Origin: Arthrobacter sp. Edens01
GTDB lineage: Bacteria; Actinomycetota; Actinomycetes; Actinomycetales; Micrococcaceae
DNA length: 64,000 nucleotides
Reading direction: 5' to 3'
Assembly (NCBI RefSeq): GCF_001307035.1
Contig: NZ_LKIU01000002.1
Location: forward strand, 62,001 to 126,000
Shown here: positions 35,877-43,891 of the stretch, one piece after another
Layout: each line of letters begins with the position of its first letter
How positions within the stretch are numbered: the first letter of the stretch is position 1
Position numbers and translations under genes: made by a program
The notes under the pieces: model-generated
The model's input: only the letters and a program-made list of their open reading frames with translations
Databases searched by the model: none
What the model was told of the DNA's origin: nothing

Positions 35877-36347
35877 CTACTCGGTGAGCAGCTGGCGGCG
35901 GCGGGCAGCGAGTACATGGCGCCGTGCTTCGTTGGTGATCAGGAAGCGGCGGCCGGTGGTCTCGGCGGGCACAATCCGGATGAAGTGGTTCTTCTCCCCG
36001 GACTGCCACGGGAAAAGTTCAAGGTCTTGGGAGTCCAGGACGTCTTCGATGGACTCAAGCTGAGCTGCGTCGCCCTTCAGTACCACGCTCCAGGCGTAGC
36101 CCAGCCGGTCGTCGTAGCCGTCCACCTCAAATGCAACTGGTGAATCGTCCAGCGCCGCAGACAGCTTGGTGCCCTTCGCGGTGCGGAAAATGATTGTTCC
36201 GTGATCCACGGCGAAGTTGATGGGAAAAATCTCCGGGCGTCCATCAACCACCACGGCCAGCCGCCCCACGGACGCCTGACGGATGTAGTCCCAGCAATCG
36301 CTGGATCCGAGTTCGACTGGTACCCCTGCATCTTTGGTTGGCGGCAT
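35877..36347 (-). CDS. pyridoxamine 5'-phosphate oxidase-family protein
   Basis: A 156-residue split-barrel flavin-binding protein of the PNPOx-like group: SVGRLAVVVDGRPEIFPINFAVDHGTIIFRTAKGTKL is the barrel start, and WSVVLKGDAAQLESIEDVLDSQ follows. Members bind FMN, F420 or heme and are not usually true PdxH. TAGACT at 36354-36359 lies exactly six bases before the ATG. It is coupled closely to the HutD-like gene. Confidence 0.87.
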   Translation of the reverse strand: MPPTKDAGVPVELGSSDCWDYIRQASVGRLAVVVDGRPEIFPINFAVDHGTIIFRTAKGTKLSAALDDSPVAFEVDGYDDRLGYAWSVVLKGDAAQLESIEDVLDSQDLELFPWQSGEKNHFIRIVPAETTGRRFLITNEARRHVLAARRRQLLTE

Positions 36348-36429
36348 GCACCCAGTCTAGGCATAACCTGTGCGGCGCCGGTACGCAGCACTCCGTGACT
36401 CCGCAGGCCAAATAGAGAACAATGAGCTC

Positions 36430-36882
36430 ATGAAGGCAATCCTGAACGTCATCTGGCTCCTGTTCGGCGGCATCTGGCTGGCCCTCGGATACGTCGCAGC
36501 CGGCATCGTCTGCTGCATCCTGATCGTCACCATCCCGTTCGGCATCGCATCTTTCCGGATCGCATCGTACGCACTGTGGCCTTTTGGGCGGACTGTCGTA
36601 GACAGCGGACGGGGCACCGGTTTGTTCGCCACCCTGGGGAACGTCATCTGGATCATCTTTGCCGGTATCTGGATTGCCATCGGCCACGTGCTGACGGCCA
36701 TCCCGATGTTCGTCAGCATCATCGGCATTCCGCTGGGCATCGCGAACCTGAAGATGATCCCAATTTCCCTGGCACCGCTGGGCAAGCGGATCGTACCGAC
36801 GTCCGGCCCCGGACTGGTTCCGTACAACGCCGGTCCTCCGCCCGGGACCTACCCGTACGCGCCCTACGGGCGCCAGGCCTAA
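36430..36882 (+). CDS. YccF-domain membrane protein
   Basis: A 150-residue inner-membrane protein with two YccF repeats: ILNVIWLLFGGIWLALGYVAAGI and LGNVIWIIFAGIWIAIGHVLTAI, each followed by IPFGIA or IPLGIA and a LAPLG/LWPFG turn. The last 30 residues are Pro/Gly/Tyr-rich. Function unknown. I use ATG 36430; the frame is open to 36370 without support. Its stop overlaps the convergent PBP-like gene by four bases. Confidence 0.85.
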   Translation: MKAILNVIWLLFGGIWLALGYVAAGIVCCILIVTIPFGIASFRIASYALWPFGRTVVDSGRGTGLFATLGNVIWIIFAGIWIAIGHVLTAIPMFVSIIGIPLGIANLKMIPISLAPLGKRIVPTSGPGLVPYNAGPPPGTYPYAPYGRQA

Positions 36883-38657
36883 AGCCCGTCGAGAAAAGCC
36901 TGCAGCGCGGGAGCGGCCTGCTCCGGGTCGCTTCCTTCGACTAAAAGCGCGACGGCGATGTCTCCGCGCGCTGCCGTGATCCAGGCGTGAGGGCGCGGGG
37001 TGCCTCCGCCGGACACCGCCGTGCCCGCGAGCGCCAGCACGTCAGTGTCCGGCAGGACTTCTTCGGCAACTCCGCGCATCATGCTCTGAAGCGCCTTGGA
37101 CTCGGCGGCCGTCAAGGGTTCAGGGGCGCCGGAAGCGTCGGGCAACGGCTCTTCGCCTGCCGTGGTTCCGCTGCCTGCCGGAGCATCGGCCGCGTTGAGG
37201 ACCAAGGCGGGTTCTACCCGTTCGCCCCGGGCAATCGAGGCGGCGGCCACGGCCAGGGTGAAGGGGGAAACCACAGTGTTCCCCTCGTTAGCGGCGGCCT
37301 GCCGGGCCTCCCCGGTTGATTCCGGTTCCCCGGCAGCCGTACCTGAAAATGCCGGTGTGCCGAGATTCGGTTCAACGCCCAGCCCGAGGCTGCGGGCGGC
37401 GGCGTCGAGCTCCTGCTCGCTGCCGGCGGTCGCGGAGCCGGTGCCTCCCGGAGCGTTGCCGGAACGCAGGGCAGCCAGGCTGGCAGCCGGGGTGAACGCT
37501 GAGCCGAGGGAGAACTCTCCCAGCAGGGCAGTCTGGGCACCCTTGCTGCGGGGTCCATTCGCCACTGCCAGGACGTTCCCGGTGGAAGGCTGGACGGCCA
37601 CAAGCGCCGAGCCGGCGGACTGGTCTGACAGGGCCGCTTCGGCAAGGGCCTGGACGCCCGCATCAAGAGTCGTTTTCAGCGGAACACCCGGTACTGCCGC
37701 AGCTTCAAACAGCGGCTTGGACCGGTTCTTGTCGGCATCGGTGATGCGCACGGCCACAGCATCGGCTCCGCGGAGCATTGAATCGTACTCAAGCTGCAGG
37801 CCGGAGACCCCGATCAGGTCCCCGGCGGCCAGCGGAATTCCTGCGTCCGCTGCCATTTCCGGAGTCGCTTCCCCAACAGCCCCCAGCAGGGCTGCCGCGA
37901 AGGTTGGGCTGGGTGCCAGGACCCGCCGCTCCGAAAGGGCAGCAGCGCCCGGGACGGTGGCGATGTCCTTCTCGAAGGCCGGAATGACTTTGTCCTGGCG
38001 CACCGTCACGGCTTCGATGAAGGCCTTCGGGCCGGCACCAAGGACCTCGGCCGTGTAGGCTGCCGGGTCCAGACCCAGGTACACAGCCAGATATCCGGCA
38101 GCGGAAGCGTACTCGTGTTCACCCAGCACGGACTTATCCAGCCCAACCCGCCACACCGGCCAGTGCCGCACCAGCACGTCGCCGCCGGCGCCGAGGATAT
38201 CGGCGCGGGGCAGGGATGAAGATTCGCGGATCAGCCGCTGACCGGGCTGAAGATCGGGGTGCACGGTGGTGGACCGAAAGCGGGTTTCCCAGCCTGAATC
38301 AGGACCGCGTTCCAGGGTGACGGTGGTGTTATAGGTGTAGTCCTCCGGGGAGGCGTTGACGTCCCACACGTAGTGAAGGGTAGCCCTGGCCTCATTTCCA
38401 GAGACCTCCTCGATCCCCTCGACGGTCACCGAAGGTTCTATGTCCATTCCCGACACCAGATGCAGGAGCATTCCGTTTACCGCCTCCACCGTGGAGCCGG
38501 CGAATTCGTTCCCTGTCACGTCCAGCCGGGACAAACCGTCAGCCAGCGACTCGACGGCTTCTTCCGGTCCCGGGCGCTCTTCAGCGGAACATGCACTCAG
38601 CGGCAGGCCCACCAGCGAAACGGCGAGGACAATGGTGATCAGGCGGTTCTTCCCCAT
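36879..38657 (-). CDS. penicillin-binding lipoprotein paralogue with all catalytic motifs lost
   Basis: A 592-residue lipoprotein (lipobox LSAC, Cys23) that aligns along its length with the next gene upstream: N-terminal MecA_N/NTF2-like domain with HYVWDVNASPEDY, dimerisation domain with GLQLEYDSMLRG and a transpeptidase-like domain. The active-site SxxK became SAFT (Ser386, Thr389), about 43 residues containing the SxN motif are deleted, and KTG became LAG (543-545). It cannot be a transpeptidase or bind beta-lactam covalently by the usual chemistry. The frame is open and the TAGCCT box lies six bases before ATG, so it is expressed: probably a scaffold, regulator or decoy. Confidence 0.9.
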   Translation of the reverse strand: MGKNRLITIVLAVSLVGLPLSACSAEERPGPEEAVESLADGLSRLDVTGNEFAGSTVEAVNGMLLHLVSGMDIEPSVTVEGIEEVSGNEARATLHYVWDVNASPEDYTYNTTVTLERGPDSGWETRFRSTTVHPDLQPGQRLIRESSSLPRADILGAGGDVLVRHWPVWRVGLDKSVLGEHEYASAAGYLAVYLGLDPAAYTAEVLGAGPKAFIEAVTVRQDKVIPAFEKDIATVPGAAALSERRVLAPSPTFAAALLGAVGEATPEMAADAGIPLAAGDLIGVSGLQLEYDSMLRGADAVAVRITDADKNRSKPLFEAAAVPGVPLKTTLDAGVQALAEAALSDQSAGSALVAVQPSTGNVLAVANGPRSKGAQTALLGEFSLGSAFTPAASLAALRSGNAPGGTGSATAGSEQELDAAARSLGLGVEPNLGTPAFSGTAAGEPESTGEARQAAANEGNTVVSPFTLAVAAASIARGERVEPALVLNAADAPAGSGTTAGEEPLPDASGAPEPLTAAESKALQSMMRGVAEEVLPDTDVLALAGTAVSGGGTPRPHAWITAARGDIAVALLVEGSDPEQAAPALQAFLDGL

Positions 38658-38747
38658 CCTCGAAGGCTATCGGCGGAGTCAGGAAATGGGGACAGAGGAA
38701 GCCCAAAAGCGCCTGCGTGCTGCAACGAATTGCGGCGCTGGACAGGA

Positions 38748-40706
38748 CTAGCCGGCCAGGCCGTCGAGGAACTCCTTCATCACCGGACCGCCGGAGGTTG
38801 AACCCAGTTCGCCCTCTTCTATGAAGAGTGCGACGGCGAGGTCACCCTGGAGTGCCACGACCCAGGCGTGGGTGCGCGGCGGGGTGTCACTGCCGAACTC
38901 CGCGGTTCCGGTCTTGGCGAGCACTGGTTCTCCCGGTACGGACTGCAGCAGCTGCACGCCGCCTTCGGTAACCACGGAACGCATCATTTCCCGCAGGGCG
39001 GCTGCTTCCTCCGCGGTGAGCGGTGCGGAGTCAGTGTCCGTACCCGTTGGGGACGCAGAGGCTGAGGGCTCGGGTGAGTTCGTGGCAACCGGCTCACCGG
39101 TACCTTCCGCCGGAGCTTGAACAAGGACAGGGGAGACACGGCTGCCGTTCCCAATGGAAGCGGCGGCAACGGCGAGGGCGAACGGGGATACAAGAACCTC
39201 ACCCTGCCCGATCATGGACGCCGCATGCAGTGTTCCGTCCGCAGAATCCGGTACGGACCCGAAGTAGGCACCTGTCCCGATTGGCGCCGGGACACCCAGG
39301 CCCAGGCTGCGGGCGGCTTCGGCCAGCCCCGCCTGGGAGACATCGCCGCGGGCATTGATAAAGGCGGTGTTGCAGGACTGGGAGAAGGCCTGGATCAGCG
39401 GGATCTCGCCGAGGAACTGGGCCGGGTAGGTACTGGCGTTGTTGAAGTTCCGCCCGTCAACGTTGAGTTCTTCCGGACAGGACACCGTTGTCTGCGCTGT
39501 AGCCCCGGAGCGCAGCATTGCCAGCGTCGTAGCGAGTTTGAACGTGGAGCCGGGTGCGTACTGACCCAGCAGGGCAGTCTGCTGTCCCTGCGAGCCGGGC
39601 CCGTTGGCGACGGCCAGGACATTTCCCGTGGAGGGCTGAACGGCAACGAGTGCCGATGCGGATGGTTCGTCCTCAAGCACGGATTCGGCGAGTAACTGCA
39701 TGCGTGTGTCCAAGGTGGTGCGGAGGTCGCCCTTCTTTCCCGGATCCTCGAACAGTGGCGCCGAGCGTGCATCTTCCGCGGTGGCGGTCCGGATGGTCAC
39801 GGGATCGGAGCCGCGCAGTACGTCGTCGTATTCGCGCTGCAGGCCGGAGAGGCCGGTGATGTCCCCGGGCGAGAGTGCGCCGTCGGAGTTCTCGATTAGT
39901 TCTGCGGTGGCTTCCCCGGCGGAACCGAGCAGGGCGCGGGCGAAGGTGCGGGTCGGGGCCAGGGACAGGGTGGAGTTCAGGGCCGCGGCGCCGGGGATCT
40001 CAGCGACTTCGGCTTGGAATACCGGCGGCGGGCTGACGTCATCCTGGCGGAGGGTGATGGCCTCAACGAAAGCCTCGGGCCCGGCAGCCTGGACCTGGGC
40101 AGCGAAGGGCGCGGGGTCCAGCTCCAGGAATTCGGCCAGCGCCGTTGCCGAGCTGTCCAGCTGCTCCGCTTCGATCCGGGTCTTGTCTATCCCCACATGC
40201 CAGACGGACCGCTCGGTGACGAGCACTTCGCCCCCGGCACCGAGGATATTTCCCCGCTGCTGCGGGCCGGTTTCCAGGAGGAGGTGATCTCCCGGAGCCA
40301 AATCAGGGTGGACAGCCGTGGACGTAAAACGGACCTGCCAGTCATCTTCGCCACCACGCTGCAGGGCCACGGTGGTTTCGTAGCTGTAGTCGTTCTCCGT
40401 GCTGTTGACGTCCCAGACGTAGCTGAGGGTGGCTACGGCTTCGTCGTCCGCCGTTTCTTCCACCGAGGTGACGCTGACAGCAGGCTTCAGCGGCTCCATG
40501 CCGGAGGTCCATTCCGCCAGGCGGGTATTGGCTTCTTCCGCTGTCGAGTCCAGGAAGGTGCTGTCCGAAACGTCCAGCTCAGCCAGGCCTTCAGCGAGGG
40601 TCTGTGCTGCCTCCTCGGGTGTGGGACCGCTGGCGGAGCAGGCGCTCAGCGACAGCCCCAGAACGGCGACGGACAGGACGGAAGCAAGCACGCGGTTTTT
40701 CCCCAT
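38748..40706 (-). CDS. penicillin-binding lipoprotein, D,D-transpeptidase (Rv2864c/PbpA-like)
   Basis: A 652-residue class B penicillin-binding protein anchored as a lipoprotein (lipobox LSAC). Its order is MecA_N-like domain (about 27-140), dimer domain with GDITGLSGLQREYDDVLRG and the transpeptidase domain with all motifs: GSTFKL (Ser387, Lys390), SQSCN (SxN, near 444-446) and KTGTAEFG (Lys598). The nearest known example by architecture is mycobacterial Rv2864c. ATG 40706 is chosen because TATTCT lies exactly six bases upstream; a GTG two codons earlier is less likely. It is followed by its catalytically dead copy. Confidence 0.92.
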   Translation of the reverse strand: MGKNRVLASVLSVAVLGLSLSACSASGPTPEEAAQTLAEGLAELDVSDSTFLDSTAEEANTRLAEWTSGMEPLKPAVSVTSVEETADDEAVATLSYVWDVNSTENDYSYETTVALQRGGEDDWQVRFTSTAVHPDLAPGDHLLLETGPQQRGNILGAGGEVLVTERSVWHVGIDKTRIEAEQLDSSATALAEFLELDPAPFAAQVQAAGPEAFVEAITLRQDDVSPPPVFQAEVAEIPGAAALNSTLSLAPTRTFARALLGSAGEATAELIENSDGALSPGDITGLSGLQREYDDVLRGSDPVTIRTATAEDARSAPLFEDPGKKGDLRTTLDTRMQLLAESVLEDEPSASALVAVQPSTGNVLAVANGPGSQGQQTALLGQYAPGSTFKLATTLAMLRSGATAQTTVSCPEELNVDGRNFNNASTYPAQFLGEIPLIQAFSQSCNTAFINARGDVSQAGLAEAARSLGLGVPAPIGTGAYFGSVPDSADGTLHAASMIGQGEVLVSPFALAVAAASIGNGSRVSPVLVQAPAEGTGEPVATNSPEPSASASPTGTDTDSAPLTAEEAAALREMMRSVVTEGGVQLLQSVPGEPVLAKTGTAEFGSDTPPRTHAWVVALQGDLAVALFIEEGELGSTSGGPVMKEFLDGLAG

Positions 40707-40731
40707 CCGCACAGAATACCGGCGCAGCCAA

Positions 40732-40770
40732 AAAAGCGGACACAGGCGCCGGGCGCCCGTGTCCGCTTTT
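40732..40770 (-). terminator. intrinsic terminator of the choline operon
   Basis: AAAAGCGGACAC (40732-40743) pairs with GTGTCCGCTTTT (40759-40770). An inner GGCGCC-type pairing extends the stem. Read from the minus strand it follows the codA stop by eleven bases and ends in T residues. Confidence 0.85.
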
Positions 40771-40781
40771 CGCGCCCGGTG

Positions 40782-42395
40782 TCAGACCGCGGCCGCACCG
40801 GCGGCCGCAGCGGAAACGGATCCGGCGCGGGCTTCGCGCACCAGCTCAGCGCAGCGCTCGCCGATCATCATCGTGGTGATGTTCGGGTTCACCGTGGTGA
40901 GCTCGGGCATAACGGATGCATCCGCCACGCGAAGCCCGGTGACGCCCTTGACCCGCAGCTGCGGATCCAGCGGCGACATCGCGTCGTCGGGGGCTCCCAT
41001 CCGGACGCTGCCGGCCGGGTGGTACACCGTGTTGTGTGTTTTCTTGATGTACTCGGTGATCTGCTCGTCGGTCTGGACCTGGGGCCCCGGGTAGAGTTCG
41101 CGGCCTGCCCAACCGGCCATTGCCGGAGACGCAACGATTTCACGGGCCTTCTTGATGCCGTAGACCATCACGCGCATGTCGTGCGGATCGGTGAAGTAGC
41201 GCGGGTCCACCATCGGCTTGTCCCGGAAGTCCCGGCTGCGCAGCCGCACGGTGCCGCGGGAGCGGGCGTGCGTGACGTTCGGGGTCAGGCAGAAACCGTT
41301 CTCCGTGGTGGGGTAGCCCTGCCGAAGGGTGTGCATGTCGAACGGGACCGAGCCGTAGTGGAACATCAGGTCCGGCCGGTCCAGGCCCTCTTCGGTGGGG
41401 GTGAAAATCCCAATTTCCCACCACTGCGTGGACGTTTCGGTCATGGGCTGCTTCGCTTCCCACTGGATGACGCCCTCCGGGTGGTCCTGCAGGTTCTCGC
41501 CCACACCGGGGGAGTCCACACGGACTTCGATTCCGTGTTCGGCCAGATGGGCGGCGGGACCGATGCCGGACAGCATCAGCAGCTTCGGCGAGTCGATGGC
41601 CCCGGCAGAGACGATCACTTCCGTGCGGGCGGTGAGGGCGTGGGTGCGGGCGAACTGTCCGTCCACCACGTCCACGCCGGTGCAGCGGTTCGAGGCGTCG
41701 AACTTCAGTTCACGGGCGCGCAGGCCGGTGAGGAGGGTGAAATTCTCCCGTTCCATGATCGGGTGGATATAGGAAACGGACGACGACGAGCGGGTGCCGT
41801 CCGCACGCCGGTTGATCTGGAAGAAGTTGGCGCCGTTGATAACCGTTTCACCGGTATTGAACTTCGCCCGCGGGATGCCGGCCTGTTCGCAGGCATCGAG
41901 CAGGGCCACGCCGCACGGGTCGCGCGGCGGAACGTTCATCAGGTGCACGGGGCCGTCGGTGCCGTGGTGCGGGGCGTCCGGTCCGGCGTCCTCATTGGTC
42001 TCGAGCTTCCTGAAAAGCCGGAAAGCCATTTCCGAGTTCCAGCCTTCGGCGCCGAACCTGGTTTCCCACTCGTCGATGTCCTCCCGCGGCGCCCAGAAAG
42101 CGATGCAGGAGTTGTGGCTGGAGCAGCCGCCCATTACCTTGGCGCGGGCATGGCGCATAAAGGAGTTGCCGTTTTCCTGCGGTTCGATCGGGTAGTCCCA
42201 GTCGTACCCGGATTCGAGCAGCTCCATCCAGCGGTCCAGCTGGAGGATTTCCTCCAGCCCGCGGTCATCCGGGCCAGCCTCTACCAGGGCCACTTCAACG
42301 GAGGGGTCCTCGCTGAGCCTGGATGCGACGGCGGCACCGGCGGACCCGCCGCCAATGATGATGTAGTCGAACTCCGTCTTCTGCAGATCAGTCAT
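40782..42395 (-). CDS. codA: choline oxidase (GMC oxidoreductase)
   Basis: A 537-residue flavoprotein that oxidises choline to betaine aldehyde and then to glycine betaine with O2. N-terminal FAD motif IIIGGGSAGAAVASRL, covalent-FAD region GGCSSHNS, substrate-site Glu and His segments and the catalytic NTVYHPAGS (His) and TVNPNITTMM (Asn) match the Arthrobacter globiformis enzyme as I remember it over most of the length. A choline dehydrogenase would share the fold but differ more. Start ATG 42395; the frame beyond is only overlap with betB. Last gene of betT-betB-codA. Confidence 0.9.
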   Translation of the reverse strand: MTDLQKTEFDYIIIGGGSAGAAVASRLSEDPSVEVALVEAGPDDRGLEEILQLDRWMELLESGYDWDYPIEPQENGNSFMRHARAKVMGGCSSHNSCIAFWAPREDIDEWETRFGAEGWNSEMAFRLFRKLETNEDAGPDAPHHGTDGPVHLMNVPPRDPCGVALLDACEQAGIPRAKFNTGETVINGANFFQINRRADGTRSSSSVSYIHPIMERENFTLLTGLRARELKFDASNRCTGVDVVDGQFARTHALTARTEVIVSAGAIDSPKLLMLSGIGPAAHLAEHGIEVRVDSPGVGENLQDHPEGVIQWEAKQPMTETSTQWWEIGIFTPTEEGLDRPDLMFHYGSVPFDMHTLRQGYPTTENGFCLTPNVTHARSRGTVRLRSRDFRDKPMVDPRYFTDPHDMRVMVYGIKKAREIVASPAMAGWAGRELYPGPQVQTDEQITEYIKKTHNTVYHPAGSVRMGAPDDAMSPLDPQLRVKGVTGLRVADASVMPELTTVNPNITTMMIGERCAELVREARAGSVSAAAAGAAAV

Positions 42396-42400
42396 GGTGC

Positions 42401-43891
42401 TTAGCTGACCTTTCCGTGGTCGGTGAACCAGCCGGTCACCTGGGGATTGATGTTCTGGTAGATGTGCTTGGCTTCCTGGTATTCGCCCAGTCCGGTGGGG
42501 CCGAGTTCCCTGCCGACGCCGGAAATGCCGAAGCCGCCCCATTCGGCCTGGGGGAGGTAGGGATGGAAGTCGTTGATCCAGATGGTGCCGTGGCGCAGGC
42601 GGCGGGCCACCCGCTGGGTCTTGCCTGCATCTGCAGACCAGACGGCTCCGGCCAGTCCATAGGCGGTGTCATTCGCGAGGGCAACGGCCTCATCCTCACC
42701 GTTGAAGGTCTCTACCGTGACCACCGGTCCGAAGGCTTCGTCCAGCAGGGCAGCGCTGCCGCGCTTGACGTTGTCCAGCACTGTCGGGGCGAAGTAGAAG
42801 CCCTTTTCCAGCTCGCCTGTTCCCCAGGTTCCGCCGCAACGGATCCGGGCGCCCTCTTCCTGGGCCTTCTGCACATAGGCAGTGACCTTGTCCCGGTGTG
42901 CTGCGGAGATCAGCGGTCCGGTCTCGGCGGTCTCGTCGAACGGGCCGCCCATGCGGATCTGTTCAGCGCGGCGCACCAGTTCGGACACAAAGCGTTCGGC
43001 GATCGGTTCTTCCACGATCAGCCGTGCCCCGGCCGAGCAGACCTGTCCCGAGTGGACAAAAGCTGCGTTCAGCGCGTTGTCCAGGGCGGCGTCGAAGTCC
43101 GCGTCCGCGAAGACAATGTTGGGATTCTTGCCGCCGAGTTCCAGCGCAACCTTTTTGACCGTGCCCGCCGCTGCGGCGGCAATCGTCTTGCCCGTGGCGA
43201 CGCCGCCGGTAAAGGAAACCAGATCGACGTCGGGCGACTCTGCCAGCGGGGCGCCGGCAACAGCGCCGGCTCCGAGCACCAGGTTCGCGGTGCCGCGCGG
43301 CAGGCCCAGGTCCTCGAGGACCTTCATCATGAGGATGGACGTGGACGGGGTCAGTTCCGAAGGCTTGAGTACGAAGGTGCACCCGGCCGCCAGCGCCGGG
43401 GCGATTTTCCAGGCTGCCTGCAGCAGGGGGTAGTTCCACGGTGCGATCAGCCCGCAGACGCCTACCGGTTCGTACTCGATGCGGGATACGACGTCGGGGT
43501 TCCCGGCATCCACGATCCGGCCGGCATTCTGGCCCGCGATCTTCCCGAAGTAGGTGAAGCACGCAGCGATGTCGTCCATGTCGATTTCGCTCTCCACCAG
43601 CCGTTTGCCGGTGTCCAGCGTCTCGGCCCGGGCGAACTCGGCCTTGCGTTCCTTCAGCCCGGCAGCGACGCGGAGCAGGAAATCTCCTCGTTCGGGGGCC
43701 GGAACGGAGGCCCATTCCCCGCGGTCGAAAGCGGACCGGGCGGAGGCGATGGCCTTCCCGGCATCCTCACGGGTGCCTTCGGAAACGGTGGCGACCAGTT
43801 CGCCGTCGGCCGGATTGCGAATCTCGCGGGTGCCGCCGTCGGATGCGGGTACCCACGCGCCGTCGATGAAAAGGGTTGCAGCCGTGCTCAT
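42401..43891 (-). CDS. betB: betaine-aldehyde dehydrogenase
   Basis: An NAD(P)+-dependent aldehyde dehydrogenase of 496 residues that oxidises betaine aldehyde to glycine betaine. The catalytic Glu is in ALELGGKNP, and Cys is in HSGQVCSAGARLIVE; APWNYPL and the C-terminal EWGGFGISGVGRELGPTGLGEYQEAKH complete the pattern. The stop lies six bases before the codA start, and the start overlaps the betT stop by four. Other aldehydes are possible but the neighbours fix the role. Confidence 0.93.
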   Translation of the reverse strand: MSTAATLFIDGAWVPASDGGTREIRNPADGELVATVSEGTREDAGKAIASARSAFDRGEWASVPAPERGDFLLRVAAGLKERKAEFARAETLDTGKRLVESEIDMDDIAACFTYFGKIAGQNAGRIVDAGNPDVVSRIEYEPVGVCGLIAPWNYPLLQAAWKIAPALAAGCTFVLKPSELTPSTSILMMKVLEDLGLPRGTANLVLGAGAVAGAPLAESPDVDLVSFTGGVATGKTIAAAAAGTVKKVALELGGKNPNIVFADADFDAALDNALNAAFVHSGQVCSAGARLIVEEPIAERFVSELVRRAEQIRMGGPFDETAETGPLISAAHRDKVTAYVQKAQEEGARIRCGGTWGTGELEKGFYFAPTVLDNVKRGSAALLDEAFGPVVTVETFNGEDEAVALANDTAYGLAGAVWSADAGKTQRVARRLRHGTIWINDFHPYLPQAEWGGFGISGVGRELGPTGLGEYQEAKHIYQNINPQVTGWFTDHGKVS

